Shown here: one piece after another, positions 53,121-63,810 of the stretch
Position numbering within the stretch: position 1 is the first letter of the stretch
Layout of the letters: each line of letters starts with the position of its first letter
Source of the DNA: Macrobrachium rosenbergii
Lineage: Eukaryota > Arthropoda > Malacostraca > Decapoda > Palaemonidae
Reading direction: 5' to 3'
DNA: 64,000 bases
Assembly (NCBI RefSeq): GCF_040412425.1
Contig: NC_089756.1
Span: forward strand, 8,037,226 to 8,101,225
Translations under genes and position numbers: made by a program
The notes under the pieces: model-generated
The model's database searches: none
Seen by the model: the letters and a program-made list of their open reading frames with translations, nothing else
Told to the model about the DNA's origin: nothing

Positions 53121-53826
53121 ATGAATCTTATTAATTTCATTTATTTCCTCGGTAGACCTGAAAAACATGAAAAACATACAGATTTCTGCTAACACGTAGA
53201 TCTGTCTTCTGCCGGACACCACAGATTGAAACTGAATGAAAAATGGATTTCCAGAGTGAAAATGCACTTGTAAATTTATTTAAAAAATAATAAATAAATA
53301 AAAATATAATTAAACCCATAAATGTTCCGATTTGATAGAATTTAAACATATCCACAGGTAAATAACCCCTAAGGCCAATAATTCAGTGGATAGTCCATAT
53401 TTGGCGTCATGACAATAGTGGTTATATCTCTAGGTTTAAATACCTAATATCTTCATCAGATAAAAAAAGGCATATTTTTATGACAAATTTACTAAGCCTT
53501 TGCGGAGAATGTACTTGCACCTACACAGACTCCATTAGAAAATGGGAAAAACATATCTTCTGTAAAATGCATTAGGGTTCCAATATTTCAATGGGACCCA
53601 TTGCGAATAAAAGCATCGTATAATGAAAATTTGTTAGCTGACAATATTTATTTTATTGTGGTATAGTTGATAAGCAGGCTTTTGTGATATTCCATGATAA
53701 GGGGGAGGGGGACTTTTAAAAAAGAATAAGTATAAAATGATGAAATCAAAGTGAGAAGATCACAATACTCAATAAAATACAGAGGAACACACACACACAC
53801 ATATATATATATAAATACGCACACAC

Positions 53827-53827
<1 letters not shown>
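53121..53827. other. No feature recognised
   Basis: AT-rich sequence leading to (CA)n and (TA)n at the right edge. No coding or repeat signal is supported. Confidence 0.35.

Positions 53828-53900
<73 letters not shown>
53792..53900. repeat. (CA)n and (TA)n microsatellite
   Basis: CACACACACAC near 53792, then about 36 TA units (53828-53900) that end at the left inverted terminal segment of Penelope fragment G. Confidence 0.95.
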
Positions 53901-53901
<1 letters not shown>

Positions 53902-53954
53902 CAGGAGAAAAGGCGCAGGAACACATACAGATCCAGTAAATACATACATTTATT

Positions 53955-53996
53955 TGTCTACGCGTTTCTTGACCCGTGGTCACATCATCAGGACAT
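53955..53996 (-). ncRNA. Hammerhead-ribozyme-like core, inverted copy
   Basis: On the minus strand CTGATGA (53991-53985) and GAAA (53968-53965) flank a stem with the arms TGACC/GGTCA. It mirrors the plus-strand copy at 54745-54790. Hammerhead motifs are known from Penelope pseudo-LTRs. Confidence 0.55.
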
Positions 53997-54129
53997 CATC
54001 TACAGTTATAAATCAAAAAGGGGCATTCAGCATACATAGTTAAAAGTAAACATACACAAAACATAAAAAACTTAATATAGAAAATCAGTTGAACTTAAAC
54101 AATCACACTTAAATACATTTACACATTAA

Positions 54130-54444
54130 AGAACCATTGAGTACAAGTGCCCCGGATGTAGTTCCGGGAATTACGTTGGTTCGACTCGGCGTCTCCTCAA
54201 GGTCAGGGCCGATTCTCACATGGGCGTGAGTTATCGTACGGGTTGCAGATTGTCTAATCCCCAACTTTCAAATATAAGATCCCACGCTAGAGGTTGCAAG
54301 ACATCAATAAAATACAACAACTTCAGAATAATTGGCCAAGCTAAGGAACCTGGAGAACTGCTTCTCTTGGAAAGTCTGAACATCAAAAGAATTGTACCGA
54401 CGTTAAATTGCCAATCATCGGCTGTTCCCCTGTTCATTGCATGA
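54130..54444 (+). pseudogene. Penelope GIY-YIG domain, C-terminal fragment (G)
   Basis: An open frame of about 105 residues reads EYKCPGCSSGNYVGSTRRLL, then KVRADSHMGVSYRTG, then ends NCQSSAVPLFIA and a stop. It holds the Cys pair, the Y-VG core and the Arg of a GIY-YIG nuclease. The same layout occurs in copies C (28684-29049) and D (41359-41809). The frame is uninterrupted, but it lacks a start and all RT domains because the inverted terminal segment replaces them. Confidence 0.82.
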
Positions 54445-54744
54445 TTCGATTGTTTGTTTATATTTGTCCGCCTCCTCCTTCTGTTTTTATGCTGTTTTCT
54501 TTTAGTGTGTTTTCCTCTTTCATCCTGAGAGGTGCGCATTCTGCTCTCCCTTTTAAGTTTATTTTTAAGTTCCTTTTTATTACGTTCATTTTAAGTTTTC
54601 TTTTATTGCTTCTTTAATGTGTAAATGTATTTAAGTGTGATTGTTTAAGTTCAACTGATTTTCTATATTAAGTTTTTTATGTTTTGTGTATGTTTACTTT
54701 TAACTATGTATGCTGAATGCCCCTTTTTAATTTATAACTATAGA

Positions 54745-54790
54745 TGATGTCCTGATGATGTGACCACGGGTCAAGAAACGCGTAGACAAA
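54745..54790 (+). ncRNA. Hammerhead-ribozyme-like core in Penelope 3' segment
   Basis: CTGATGA (54752-54758) is followed by a 16-nt segment that folds as a stem (TGACC-ACG-GGTCA with one bulge), then GAAA (54775-54778). Next comes CGCGTA, which can form a two-base-pair helix III (A-U, C-G around GC) with A as the residue at the cleavage site. Helix I can pair TGTC (upstream) with GACA (downstream). The very short helix III matches what is described for Penelope hammerheads. Activity is not shown by sequence. Confidence 0.6.
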
Positions 54791-54867
54791 TAAATGTATG
54801 TATATATTGGATCTGTATGTATTCCTGCGCCCTTCTCCTGCCTACTATTGTGCCCTCCGATGTGTGG

Positions 54868-54991
<124 letters not shown>

Positions 54992-55015
54992 TGTGTGTGT
55001 GTGTGTATATATATT

Positions 55016-55763
55016 TCTACATCCTTTCCAAGCAACCAAGCTAACAAAAGATCAATTTAAAGCCGAGAAATACTTAGCACTGCCTGACAAGGAAAGGCGA
55101 AAGAAATATTGGCCCCTCCTTAAAACCCATTAATTGCACTCTGTTTACCTCTCCCACTTTCTCTTTTTGACCATGTGACTGTGGGAAGCCTTTGTTTCAG
55201 AACACAAGGCTGTGAGGAGATTAAGTCTGGCCAAAGACAGAACAGGGCCAGTGATGTGGTTTAAGAGAGAGAAAAAAGACAAGCACCTGGAACTGACTCG
55301 CCACGCAGTGACCCCAATTCATATGATGTGTGTGCATAGAGGAACAACACAACCCCATCTGTGCAGTGAGGCATCATAACACCTGACCTGAGGTCATAAA
55401 GGCCTGACAGAAGGAACAAGAAGTTACAGACATATCTGGACGCAAGCGAGTCGCCAGCCTTCCCTTTGCATTCCCACCTCCTTCAGAGTGCCATGCCCCT
55501 ACCACATGGTCCCACCTTGTAGGGCCTTAGTATTCTTACCAGTGAAGCCCTTTAGCAGTTACCAACGAATAGCTAACCTAAGCCTGGATGCGAGACGAGA
55601 AACGAACCTTAGTGAATTATGAAGTGTTGTAAAAAGGAAATAGTGCATGTATTTCCTCCCTGTGTTATCCAGACAATTTTTCAACTTGGAATTTTAACTA
55701 GGCACATGCTAGAACCCATGTAGGTCAGCCAGCAAATCTTCGTAACCATGGAGTTAAGAGTTT

Positions 55764-55815
<52 letters not shown>

Positions 55816-56650
55816 GAGGCTATGAATCTGTTAGCCAAATGTATAACTCCTCATTACAGACTAAAATCTCAGAAAATTCATAAAAATTGTTCAGGCCACG
55901 TGAGCAAATAAACATGCTTCATATTTGCATTTGTATACATTCCTCCATAAAGCATAGCACGCAATAAATTCTATTTCACTCAAAACGTTTCCATTCAATA
56001 ATTGCCTGCTATTTCATTCATAATCATAAGGAACCTTTTGTTTTTTGCTGTTTTGTGTTTGTGTTAATCTTTTGTTTTGCTTAAAGTTCGCTGTGACCAC
56101 ATGGTTTTCATGTCATTCCCAATCTAATTTCACAATGCCTAAGAGATAATTTTTATATTTGGGTTCCTCTAAATATGCCTTAAGCAACATAATACATTTT
56201 CATAAGTGTGCAGTCATCTCGGGAAAATCCCCACCACGGCCATTGTCCTCCGAGCCAGGTGTGTGTACCAGACAACCTTGAACTGTCAATCACTGAGCCA
56301 GACACAACAAACCCACGTGGCTATCGAGCTGAGCAAACATTACCCTTTTCCAGTCATGTGCAAGGTAGACTAAGATAGGGAAATATAATTTTGTACGCAC
56401 GTGAACTTAGGTGAACAATGCCTGTGCAAAGCAGAATTAAGTTTTGTACTTATATCAGGTTGGAGCAAGAGGCTCTTATTACTGTTGGCAAAATATGCAC
56501 ATTTATCACTGTAACTTACAAATACTATAACTTTGTAATTTATCTATCTCTTGGCAACAAACCTATCATTCCTATAAGTGTAAAAGTGTACTTCTAAAAC
56601 TGACTGGTTTCTAACATGTATCAGAGCTCCCCTAAAAATTCCTTATCACA
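55016..56650. other. Unassigned; possible LTR-retrotransposon leader region
   Basis: About 1.6 kb of mixed sequence upstream of gag-like remains. It contains a (CT)n tract (55769-55812). No second LTR is in the window to prove an LTR. The string GTATCAGAGCTCCC near 56617 is only a weak primer-site candidate. Confidence 0.3.
55769..55812. repeat. (CT)n microsatellite
   Basis: About 22 CT units. Confidence 0.95.
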
Positions 56651-56654
56651 AGGA

Positions 56655-56950
56655 AACCAAGAAATCCAACAAACCAGCTCGGTGTGAACAAGCCCATGCC
56701 CTACAAGGCAAAAACCAACATTTTTTTCTGGAACATGCAAATGCTCCCCAAACCAAGCCTTAAGAATCATCACGCTGTTAGCTGGCCAAGTCTGTATGTG
56801 AATTCGAACCTACATCCCACGAGAGAAAAATAAATCCAACAGACCAGTTCCCTGTGAACAAACCCACAGCCTACAAGGGCACACCCAAAATTTTCTGAAA
56901 TGTGCAAGCGCTCCCCAAACCAAAGCCCCTACCTTTACGCTATAGCCGAC
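56655..56950. repeat. Direct repeat, two copies 170 bp apart
   Basis: AAATCCAACAAACCAG (about 56662) and AAATCCAACAGACCAG (about 56832) begin two units that share GTGTGAACAAGCCCA-like, CTACAAGG and GCTCCCCAAACCAA blocks. It lies just upstream of gag-like coding sequence. Confidence 0.75.
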
Positions 56951-56979
56951 CACTACTGTGCATGAAATAAACCCCAAAT

Positions 56980-57120
56980 TATGTCTTTAGAGACATATTA
57001 AAATTTGTTCATCGCAAACACCTGACTCTTATCCAGATATATTGAACCTGTTCACTCGAACAGCCCTGAGTCTTTTAGACATATTGAAACCAGTTCATCA
57101 CGAACAAACTTGAGTCTTTT
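56980..57120. repeat. Short tandem repeat, about 45-bp unit
   Basis: Three to four diverged units with CTGAGTCTTTTAGACATATT and GTTCATCGCAAACA-type halves. The last unit runs into the gag-like frame. Confidence 0.6.
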
Positions 57121-58420
57121 GAACACCCCCTGGAAATTAAGTTCTCCACAAATCAACTGGAGTTGTCCAGAATCCTACCCCCTTTCCTCCAAGGTATTGT
57201 CCTATAACAGCCGTAATATCTGCAAAGTGCAAGCAGAGGGCTATAAAGCATTCACTGGGCTTGGGAAGGGGTTGGGACTGATGGAACAAACCCTGATGGA
57301 CTGGGTTCAAGCAAAGGTAGATGCTGCCAAGAGGGAGAGGGATGAAGAACAAGTAAGGAGAAGAAGGAAGAACAAGAAAGAAAGGAGAAGAAAGAAGAAC
57401 AAGCTAGGTTAGACAGACTGGCCAAGGAAGAACAAGGTAGAAAGGATAGGATCGAAAGGGAAGAAAAATAGCGGGCCCATGAGCTCCAGATGGCCCAAGC
57501 TGGCACCACCAGCTCCTCTCCAGCCCCTGGTGCATCCGCCCTCACTCAGTCTCATACCTTTATGCCCAAGTGGCCAGAGGCCGAGCCCGAGGGGTGGCTC
57601 GATCAGGTAGGAAGGGTCCTTGGCGCATACCCACTTGCTCCCTCCAGAGTTTTCCTACTCATGGGAAAATTCCTCAGAGGAAAGGGTCTTATTGCTTTCG
57701 ACACCCTCCCTGGGGCGGATCAAGGGAAACTGGTGGAGGTGTGCAAGGCGATCACAAAGATGTACAAGATCACCCCCGAATGCTGAAGACAACACTGGAG
57801 AGGCCAGATAAAAGAAGCAGGGCAGAACTGGTCTGACTGGGTGTATCAATCAGATAGGGCCCTCTCTAAATGGCTAGAGTCCTCGGGAGTCTCCTCCACC
57901 GAGGACATCCTCTAGCAGTTCAAGACTGAAAATTTCTTGTACTACACCCCTTCCGCCCTGGCCACCCATGTCTGCGAAAAAGCACCCACAACCCTAGCTG
58001 AGTGCTGTCGTCTCACCGACACATGGAACACCCATCACGCCCATGCAAGCTCATTGGGATGCAAAATCTGCCCCCTTCTTTCACCTCCAGCACCCCTCCA
58101 CCCAAGAATGGGCACTCACAGAAGCTCACTGTATGTGGGTTCTGCAAGAAAGCCAGATATTCCACAGAGCAGTGCCAAAACAGGCACCAGGCACCGCCTT
58201 TGGCACCTTTCAAACCCTCTCCCAGGAATCTACCAACTAACAAGACTGCACCCTCCACAGGGGCAGTGCCATGAGGAGATTACAGCCAGAGCTATTGCAC
58301 TGCTTGCAAGGTTTATGGCCACTCAACCACATGGGCAAAATGCCCTAATAATAAATCAAGTACTCCCGCCATTACTTTGGCAGTTACAAATCCAAAGTCC
58401 TTAGTCCCTCCAGCCGAGGA
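57110..58420 (+). pseudogene. Gypsy-like gag remnant
   Basis: Would encode the capsid and nucleocapsid of an LTR retrotransposon. The N-terminus from about 57240 (ALGLGKGLGL-like, MDWVQAKVDAAKRERDEEQ) is a charged helix. A shifted frame from 57490 holds the capsid: WPEAEPEGWLDQVGRVL, IKEAGQNWSDWVYQSD and ENFLYYTPSALATHVCEKAP. This resembles the SCAN-like C-terminal capsid fold seen in Gypsy gags, with TGA (57784) and TAG (57913) in frame. After another shift, two zinc knuckles follow: CGFCKKARYSTEQC (58130s; the usual His is Tyr) and CTACKVYGHSTTWAKC (58290s; complete). At least two frameshifts and three stops make it non-functional. Confidence 0.75.
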
Positions 58421-58429
58421 TCCCATAAT

Positions 58430-58912
58430 GTGGCACCTCCTCAAGGTAGCTACCCCGCACGCCAGGTCAAGGCATTTGATGACTCCGGCTTGCAAATATC
58501 CCTCATAAGGAAGGACAAAGTTCCCTATGGAGCTACCCTTAACCGACATAAACTTGTCAAAATTGAGGTTATCAATCAATTTAAAATGATACTCCCTAGG
58601 GTTCAGTTGAGAGTCACAAGACCGCATAGACCCAAAATATGCAACCTTGCAGTACCAAGTTATATTTCTGGGGGTTATGACATCCTCCTGGGACAGGACT
58701 TCCAGTCCCCATCTAAGTTACAGCAATCCAGGGGTCCAAACCCCTCAAATCATTCATTAGGCATGAGTAAGCCTGAAATGCCTGCATTCATTCCACTGCC
58801 AGTATCACCGGAATACAATGTGCAGTGGCCACCTCCATTAAATTCGACTCCGGACCCACTCTGGTGCCAGGCCCTGCCCCAGTGCCAGTGCCAGTGCCAA
58901 GGCACCAAATAG
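58430..58912 (+). pseudogene. Retropepsin-like protease remnant (Gypsy-like)
   Basis: The first half reads VKAFDDSGLQISLIRKDKVP, where DSG stands in the place of the catalytic D-T/S-G. It continues IEVINQFKMILPRVQLRV and then GGYDILLGQDF, the conserved end of retroviral-type aspartic proteases. It lies just after the zinc knuckles, as expected in gag-pro order. The remaining residues are low-complexity and Pro/Gln-rich. No RT, RNase H or integrase follows, so the pol gene is truncated after the protease. Confidence 0.75.
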
Positions 58913-59780
58913 ATCTCCCTCCTGGAGATCCCAAACTTGATTCACAATATCTGCCAGTGCTGCTTGAGGGTACTGAGCTGCTCCAAGCTCTGTCCATCCC
59001 AAACGATGAGTAAATTCCAAACCAAATACTAGTGCCTGACCCTGCCTTAGTGCCAGCACCAGAGCACGCCCCCGATCACCCTTCAAGAGATCCCAATCCG
59101 GATCCCCTCTCTTCTCCAAGCTTGGCTCTACTACCAGTGCCAGTAAGAGAAATGGATTCTTCCGACAACAGAGGAAGCTCAACCAAAGGTGTGGCCTTGC
59201 AACCTGTGCCTAAGCTAGTCAAAGTAACCTGTGAGCCCATCATTCCCACCGCAAACTCTTCCTCTCTTTCCCAGCCCCCAATAGACACGACCATGAGTAA
59301 GGATTCTGCCGTGCCTCAAATGGCCGATGAACTAACGGAACTGTGACAACTTGGGGTAGAGACTTTAATGAATGCCCCTGCTTTGGCTGCCAAAGAAGCT
59401 GACATGGGTGGCACTCCAATGTCCTCCTCAGGCTCGGTTTGACAGATCCCCCTACCAAGGAGAACCATCAACCTAAAAGAGATCTACAGCAGAAGTCACA
59501 GGCATAGGTAACATCAGGTAGTCTAAAGAGAGTTGCTGAGCTTTCCTAGCACCAGTGCAAATCAGGCGCAATGCCAACCTTTTATCCTACAAAGTTCTTT
59601 AGCACCTGTATCCAGAAAGAGAATGCTCAAGCGTTCGCCTCTTTCTTTTCCTTACTATTCTGTATGTTATTGTCTTCGTTTAACATATTCCTTTGGTTTT
59701 CTTCCTCTCTTTTTCCTTTGAGTACCCCTCGCATTTATTTCACACCTTACCAAGATGCAAATTTTACTTTATTTGCCACT
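58913..59780. other. Pro-rich low-complexity frames and unassigned sequence
   Basis: Plus-strand frames at 58825-59013 and 59032-59346 are rich in Pro, Val and Ser (PVPVPVP from CCAGTGCCAGTGCC repeats). They could be protease-proximal LTR sequence or the start of the next element. No domain is recognised. 59350-59780 shows nothing clear. Confidence 0.35.
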
Positions 59781-60045
59781 TGTTGACAGACATTTCAAAT
59801 TCATAAGTCCTATGACTTCCTTCTCATGCCCATAAAAAGCATGATACATTTTAAAGTCATATATGCCAAAGCTATTTAATATTATCATATCACATAAGTG
59901 CCAACTCAGCACAGTGGCATTATCATAGATGTTGGCAGATAATCCTGTCAGAGGAGTTGTGTCCTTTGACTGCTTTGAAGCCCCTTGGGCTAAGGAATAA
60001 CCTAAGCCATTTCCAAAGGGCCCTGCTGATCTAAGCCTACCTGCA

Positions 60046-60965
60046 GTGTACCATATGGTAGAAAATCCCTTTCTAAAAGCAAAATCCCTCTCAGAAAAAA
60101 TTGATAAGACCTCAGAAAAAACTGAGGAAGCACAAGACAAATTTTCACAGATCTGGGACGTGATCAAAGGATTACAGGAATCATTCGACAGTCTTAAAAC
60201 TGTGGAAACAAATAAAAATCTTTCACGGATCTGGGATGTGATCAAAGGAGTGCAGGAATCATTAGACAATCGCACAGCAAGCCACCAGACTCCTTTGAAT
60301 GAGGCATCTATTATTTCTTCGCCTCCCAACAACACGAGAGAAGTGAGGGTGCGACACGAAGTCGAGATGGCCATACCCTCCCATGAGGGATCTGCCCTCT
60401 CCCTCTTGGATGAAGTGCCCACATCACCAGTAGACCTATCGGAGAGGACCGACGAACCCCCAACCCCCTCTCCCTTCCCACTGCCTCCGGTGGAAGATAG
60501 ATCTTCAGCGATGATCACCAGCCCTTGTGAGTCTTCCTACCCTATCTCTCCCCTCCCAAACCCCAAGTTGTGGATGAAGATGTGAATGATCATCAGGGGA
60601 CTGGGGGCTAGAAGACACAAACGAGTAGAAAAAAGAAAAGAACATCTTGATTGTCCCCTGAACCGAAGCCCAACATTCGTGATTCACCTCACCCGAAACC
60701 TGAAAGGAGATGTCATGTTGTGAGTCACAATTTATGGTCATCAGTAAAGCTAGACGCCATAGTAGAGAGAGTCAAGTTTCACACGGGCTCCGACCCTCTC
60801 ATCTCCCACAAACTCCCATGCAGAATAAAGCATAAAGTGGCCTACAGGATTACCTGCCTATTTCAACACCTCGATGTTCTTAAAGGCAAAAATTTCAGTC
60901 CTAACATAAAAATCTCAAGATACATCCTAATCTGGGACCAATCTCCCCCCAGGGGAACCTACTGA
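60046..60965 (+). pseudogene. LINE ORF1-like remnant
   Basis: The first frame (60046-60585) begins near VENPFLKAKSLSEKIDKTSE, a predicted coiled-coil. It has an internal duplication, IWDVIKGLQESFDSL followed about 20 residues later by IWDVIKGVQESLDNR. A Pro/Ser-rich tail (PPTPSPFPLPPVEDR) follows. After a break, 60700-60955 reads SVKLDAIVERVKFHTGSDPL, VAYRITCLFQHLDVLKG and FSPNIKISRYILIWDQS. This resembles the RNA-binding C-terminal domain of LINE ORF1 proteins. The function would be RNA binding in the retrotransposition particle. Assignment rests on layout more than on strong motifs. Confidence 0.55.
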
Positions 60966-61107
60966 CACCCAAAGTAGGGGTTCAGGCTTAGGCTCACCTT
61001 CTACCACAAGTGCCAGCCATCCTCCCAAGCCAAGTGAATGCCCACCCCTCCTGGCCAACCCCCCATCCACCCAAATGACCAACTCATTCATTTCCCATCT
61101 TCGGGAG

Positions 61108-61789
61108 TTGCCATGGATACACTAGATATAATCTCTTGGAATATTTTTGGCCTCAAGCGGAACATTCCTCCTTTAAACATGTTCTGCAAAAACTTCAAAG
61201 GCATCATTGCATTACAAGAAATGCTCCTCTGGCCTCATGACCTTGCCATCTGTGATTCAGTGCATGAAGACTTCAGAGCTTTCTCGACCTCATCGATGCA
61301 AGTTACAGATCACATTGTAGCCAATCACCCGAAAGGGGGCCTTTCTTTCCTGTGGCACAAGGGGGACTCTTAGATCCTAATAATTAATGTTTATATGCCC
61401 TGGGAAAAGAACAATAATTTTGATCAATACTGCATGATCCTAGGTGAGTTACATAGCATTATTCACGATTCTACTGCTGATCATTTTGTATAATTGGGGA
61501 CCTTAATTCTCACCCCACAAAACAATTTTATAACGAACTTACTCGCTTCTGCCGAAATCACGCTCTCCGAATTAGCGATGTAATGCTCCTCCTTCCCTCC
61601 TCCTATACCTATGTACAGACCAGGATGGACACAGTTACAACCACCTGGCTGGACCACTGCATCACGTCCCCTCAACTCCATGAAGCAATTGTGACCTGCA
61701 ACATTCGCTACGATATTGCGATGGGCTATGATCACATCCCCTTACAGGTGTCATTCAGTACCCCATCCCTCCCTGCCGTGAACCCCTAA
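61108..61789 (+). pseudogene. LINE AP-like endonuclease remnant
   Basis: Starts MDTLDIISWNIFGLKRNIPP (the SWNxxGL opening), then IIALQEMLLWPHDL (catalytic E in LQE). After a TAG at 61371 it continues LIINVYMPWEKNNNFDQYC. After a frameshift near 61490 it reads GDLNSHPTKQFYNEL, then TTTWLDHCITSPQLHEAI and YDHIPLQVSF, the catalytic D-H pair of the family. All key residues are visible despite one stop and one frameshift. Confidence 0.8.
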
Positions 61790-62009
61790 CTGATCACCCC
61801 TGCTGTTAACTGGGATTTTAAAAACAACAGAAAACCAGATCCTTTAGGGAAACCACGGAAACCAGGCTGCGGCCAATAGCTCAACCAGCAGACGCCTTAC
61901 TGTGCACTAACTCAAAATGTAGAAACGATCATCACAGGAGAGATCTGAAAGAATTTTATTTGAATATAATTTCCACTATGCTCGCCTCTGGCAGAAATAC
62001 CTTTAGATC

Positions 62010-62441
62010 TCGTCAAGGCAACTCTCGTAATGTACCTGGATGGAATGACTTGATAAAGATCTTTATGCACATTCACGAAAAACGTTTCTACTGTGGAGGC
62101 AAAATGGGAGCCCAAGGGCAGGTCACTTTGGATTGCTAATGAGGCAGGCAAGAGCGCAGTTCAAACTTGCCCTTAAGCATTGCAGACTGAATGAAAAACA
62201 ACTAAGAGCTGATGCAATATCTAGAAAATTACAATCTGGCGATTACTCCTGTCTTTGGATGGACATTCAATCCCTAAATCCCAAAACTAAAAAGCTATCA
62301 CAGAGAGTAGGAGAAGCCGTCGGTGACGAGGCTATCGCAAGAATGTGGGACAATCACTTCGGCACTATCCTGAATTACATAAACGATCAAGACTCCAGCA
62401 GGGATATAAATAACCTCCTTACTGATAAAATGGTTGCTTGA
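62010..62441 (+). pseudogene. LINE connector upstream of RT
   Basis: Around 62033 the sequence reads VPGWNDLIKIFMHIHEK-like. After a shift at 62133 it reads LMRQARAQFKLALKHCRLNE, KQLRADAISRKLQSGDYSCL and GEAVGDEAIARMWDNHFGTI. The GWNDL, ARxxFKxALKxC and IARMWxxHF blocks are the standard connector between endonuclease and RT in several LINE clades. The RT that should follow is missing. Confidence 0.72.
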
Positions 62442-62450
62442 CCAAGCGCC

Positions 62451-62740
62451 CTTCTCTTGTCTCATCTGTTGACGTGACTTACCGCTTGAATCAAAACAAG
62501 AGATCCCGTAACTGACCAGTCACATGAGCCTGAGTGACGTAATCTTCTCTGGCTATTAAGTTATTAATTCTTGTGAAATCCAAATAGACATTTTATATTA
62601 ACACTTACAATATTTTATAATTATTATTGTAACAACACAGAATATTTCTCGTATATCAAAATTACATTCATCACTTCTTGTATATTAAAAACATATGATA
62701 ATTATAAATGCAAACATAACATTCTGGAAAGATATACTAT

Positions 62741-62743
<3 letters not shown>
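62451..62743. other. No feature recognised
   Basis: AT-rich sequence after the LINE break. Confidence 0.35.
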
Positions 62744-62820
<77 letters not shown>

Positions 62821-62832
62821 ACACACACACAC
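62744..62832. repeat. Compound (TA)n(CA)n microsatellite
   Basis: About 36 TA units, then GTATA and about six CA units. Confidence 0.95.
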
Positions 62833-63420
62833 TAATACTTCGTCAAATTTTATCTTTTGGATAGCACAACGGCATTTTATAGACAATGAATCAGAGATTC
62901 AATTTTGACATTCTGTTTGCTTCCTGATTTTTGTTTTTTAAGTATATTTTTTTCAGTAAGCTAATGGGGAGTAAATGTACCCATTAATCATACAATTATC
63001 TTTATTTTTCTTCGTTACTCTACCCCTAGCATTCTCTCTTCGCAAATACTAAAGCTATTTAAATGCCAGTTGACAGAGCCCCTACAGACGAAACCCAACA
63101 ACGAAAATCTATTAAGTCGAGTGTGACCCTTTTTAGCAAAGCAAATATTTGATGACCTCTTAATATTTTCTTTTTTAAAGTTGACCTGGATAAAGGCCTA
63201 CCGCGTAACGCAACCTTTGGATCATTTATGATCTTACATATTCATTTATGCTCTTTCGGTATTAAAACGTTGCATGAATTATTCTCATTCCAATTCGTTA
63301 TTTTGTTTAGGAAATTAAAGTCTGTGGTCTTAATGTGCTAATCAAAATTCTAGGCAAGAAAGAGGAAAATAGAGATGATACCTAAAATTTTGGAAGTAAA
63401 ACTTGTTTTTTTCTATTTCA
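62833..63420. other. AT-rich sequence, nothing recognised
   Basis: No coding or repeat signal is supported. Confidence 0.35.
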
Positions 63421-63810
63421 AGGGAATACTGAAAGGAATGTTAATGTTTACTTTTTAAAACGAATCAGTTTTAAGGATGTTTACGTTTTAAAATGAATCT
63501 GTTTTAAAGAAGACTAAAATCAGGACACAAGTAATCTTATACAGAACTGAATGCTTTGTATGGCTAAAAGAAATTTCTACAGAAAATACAAAAACACACA
63601 AAAACCACAATAAGTGTGTTCTATGTGAGAGGTTGAAAGGAATTTAAATATTTACGTTTTAAAGGTATTCTGCTTTAAAGGAGAATAAAATCAGAACATA
63701 AGATATCTTATTCAGAGCTGAATGCTTTGTGTGGCTAAAGGAAATTTCAACCGAAGAATAAAAACACACAACCAAGCAAACAAAGTTTGTTCTGTTTCTG
63801 TGTGAGAAAA
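63421..63810. repeat. Direct repeat, two units of about 172 bp
   Basis: TGAAAGGAAT, TTTACGTTTTAAA, CTGAATGCTTTGTATGGCTA (about 63547) and its counterpart CTGAATGCTTTGTGTGGCTA (about 63719) mark two tandem units, with GTTTTAAAA sub-repeats at the head of the first. It is noncoding. Confidence 0.8.

Larger units (their letters stand above)
53901..54867 (+). mobile_element. Penelope fragment G with inverted terminal segments
   Basis: Three parts: an inverted copy of the 3' terminal segment (53901-54127), the GIY-YIG end of the gene (about 54130-54444, plus strand), and the 3' terminal segment itself (about 54600-54867, plus strand). The outer parts are reverse complements, for example GGCAGGAGAAAAGGCGCAGG on the left and CCTGCGCCCTTCTCCTGCC on the right. 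Both outer edges are (TA)n. Inverted pseudo-LTRs are a known Penelope arrangement. The RT is absent. Confidence 0.85.
59781..62450 (+). mobile_element. LINE 5' part: ORF1, endonuclease and linker, no RT
   Basis: A plus-strand non-LTR retrotransposon fragment. ORF1-like coding occupies about 60046-60965, the AP endonuclease about 61108-61789, and the connector before RT about 62010-62441. It stops there, followed by unrelated AT-rich DNA. Losing the 3' half is unusual, because LINE copies normally lose the 5' half. A later deletion or an inserted boundary must explain it. Confidence 0.75.

Noticed and set aside
56610..56635. LTR retrotransposon primer binding site (GTATCAGAGCTCCC)
   Set aside because: The match to an initiator-tRNA site is partial and of the plant type, no LTR end (TG...CA) precedes it, and no second LTR is present.
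59769..60518. A 249-residue minus-strand frame
   Set aside because: It is the shadow of the plus-strand LINE ORF1-like coding region, which has recognisable coiled-coil repeats and continues into an endonuclease.
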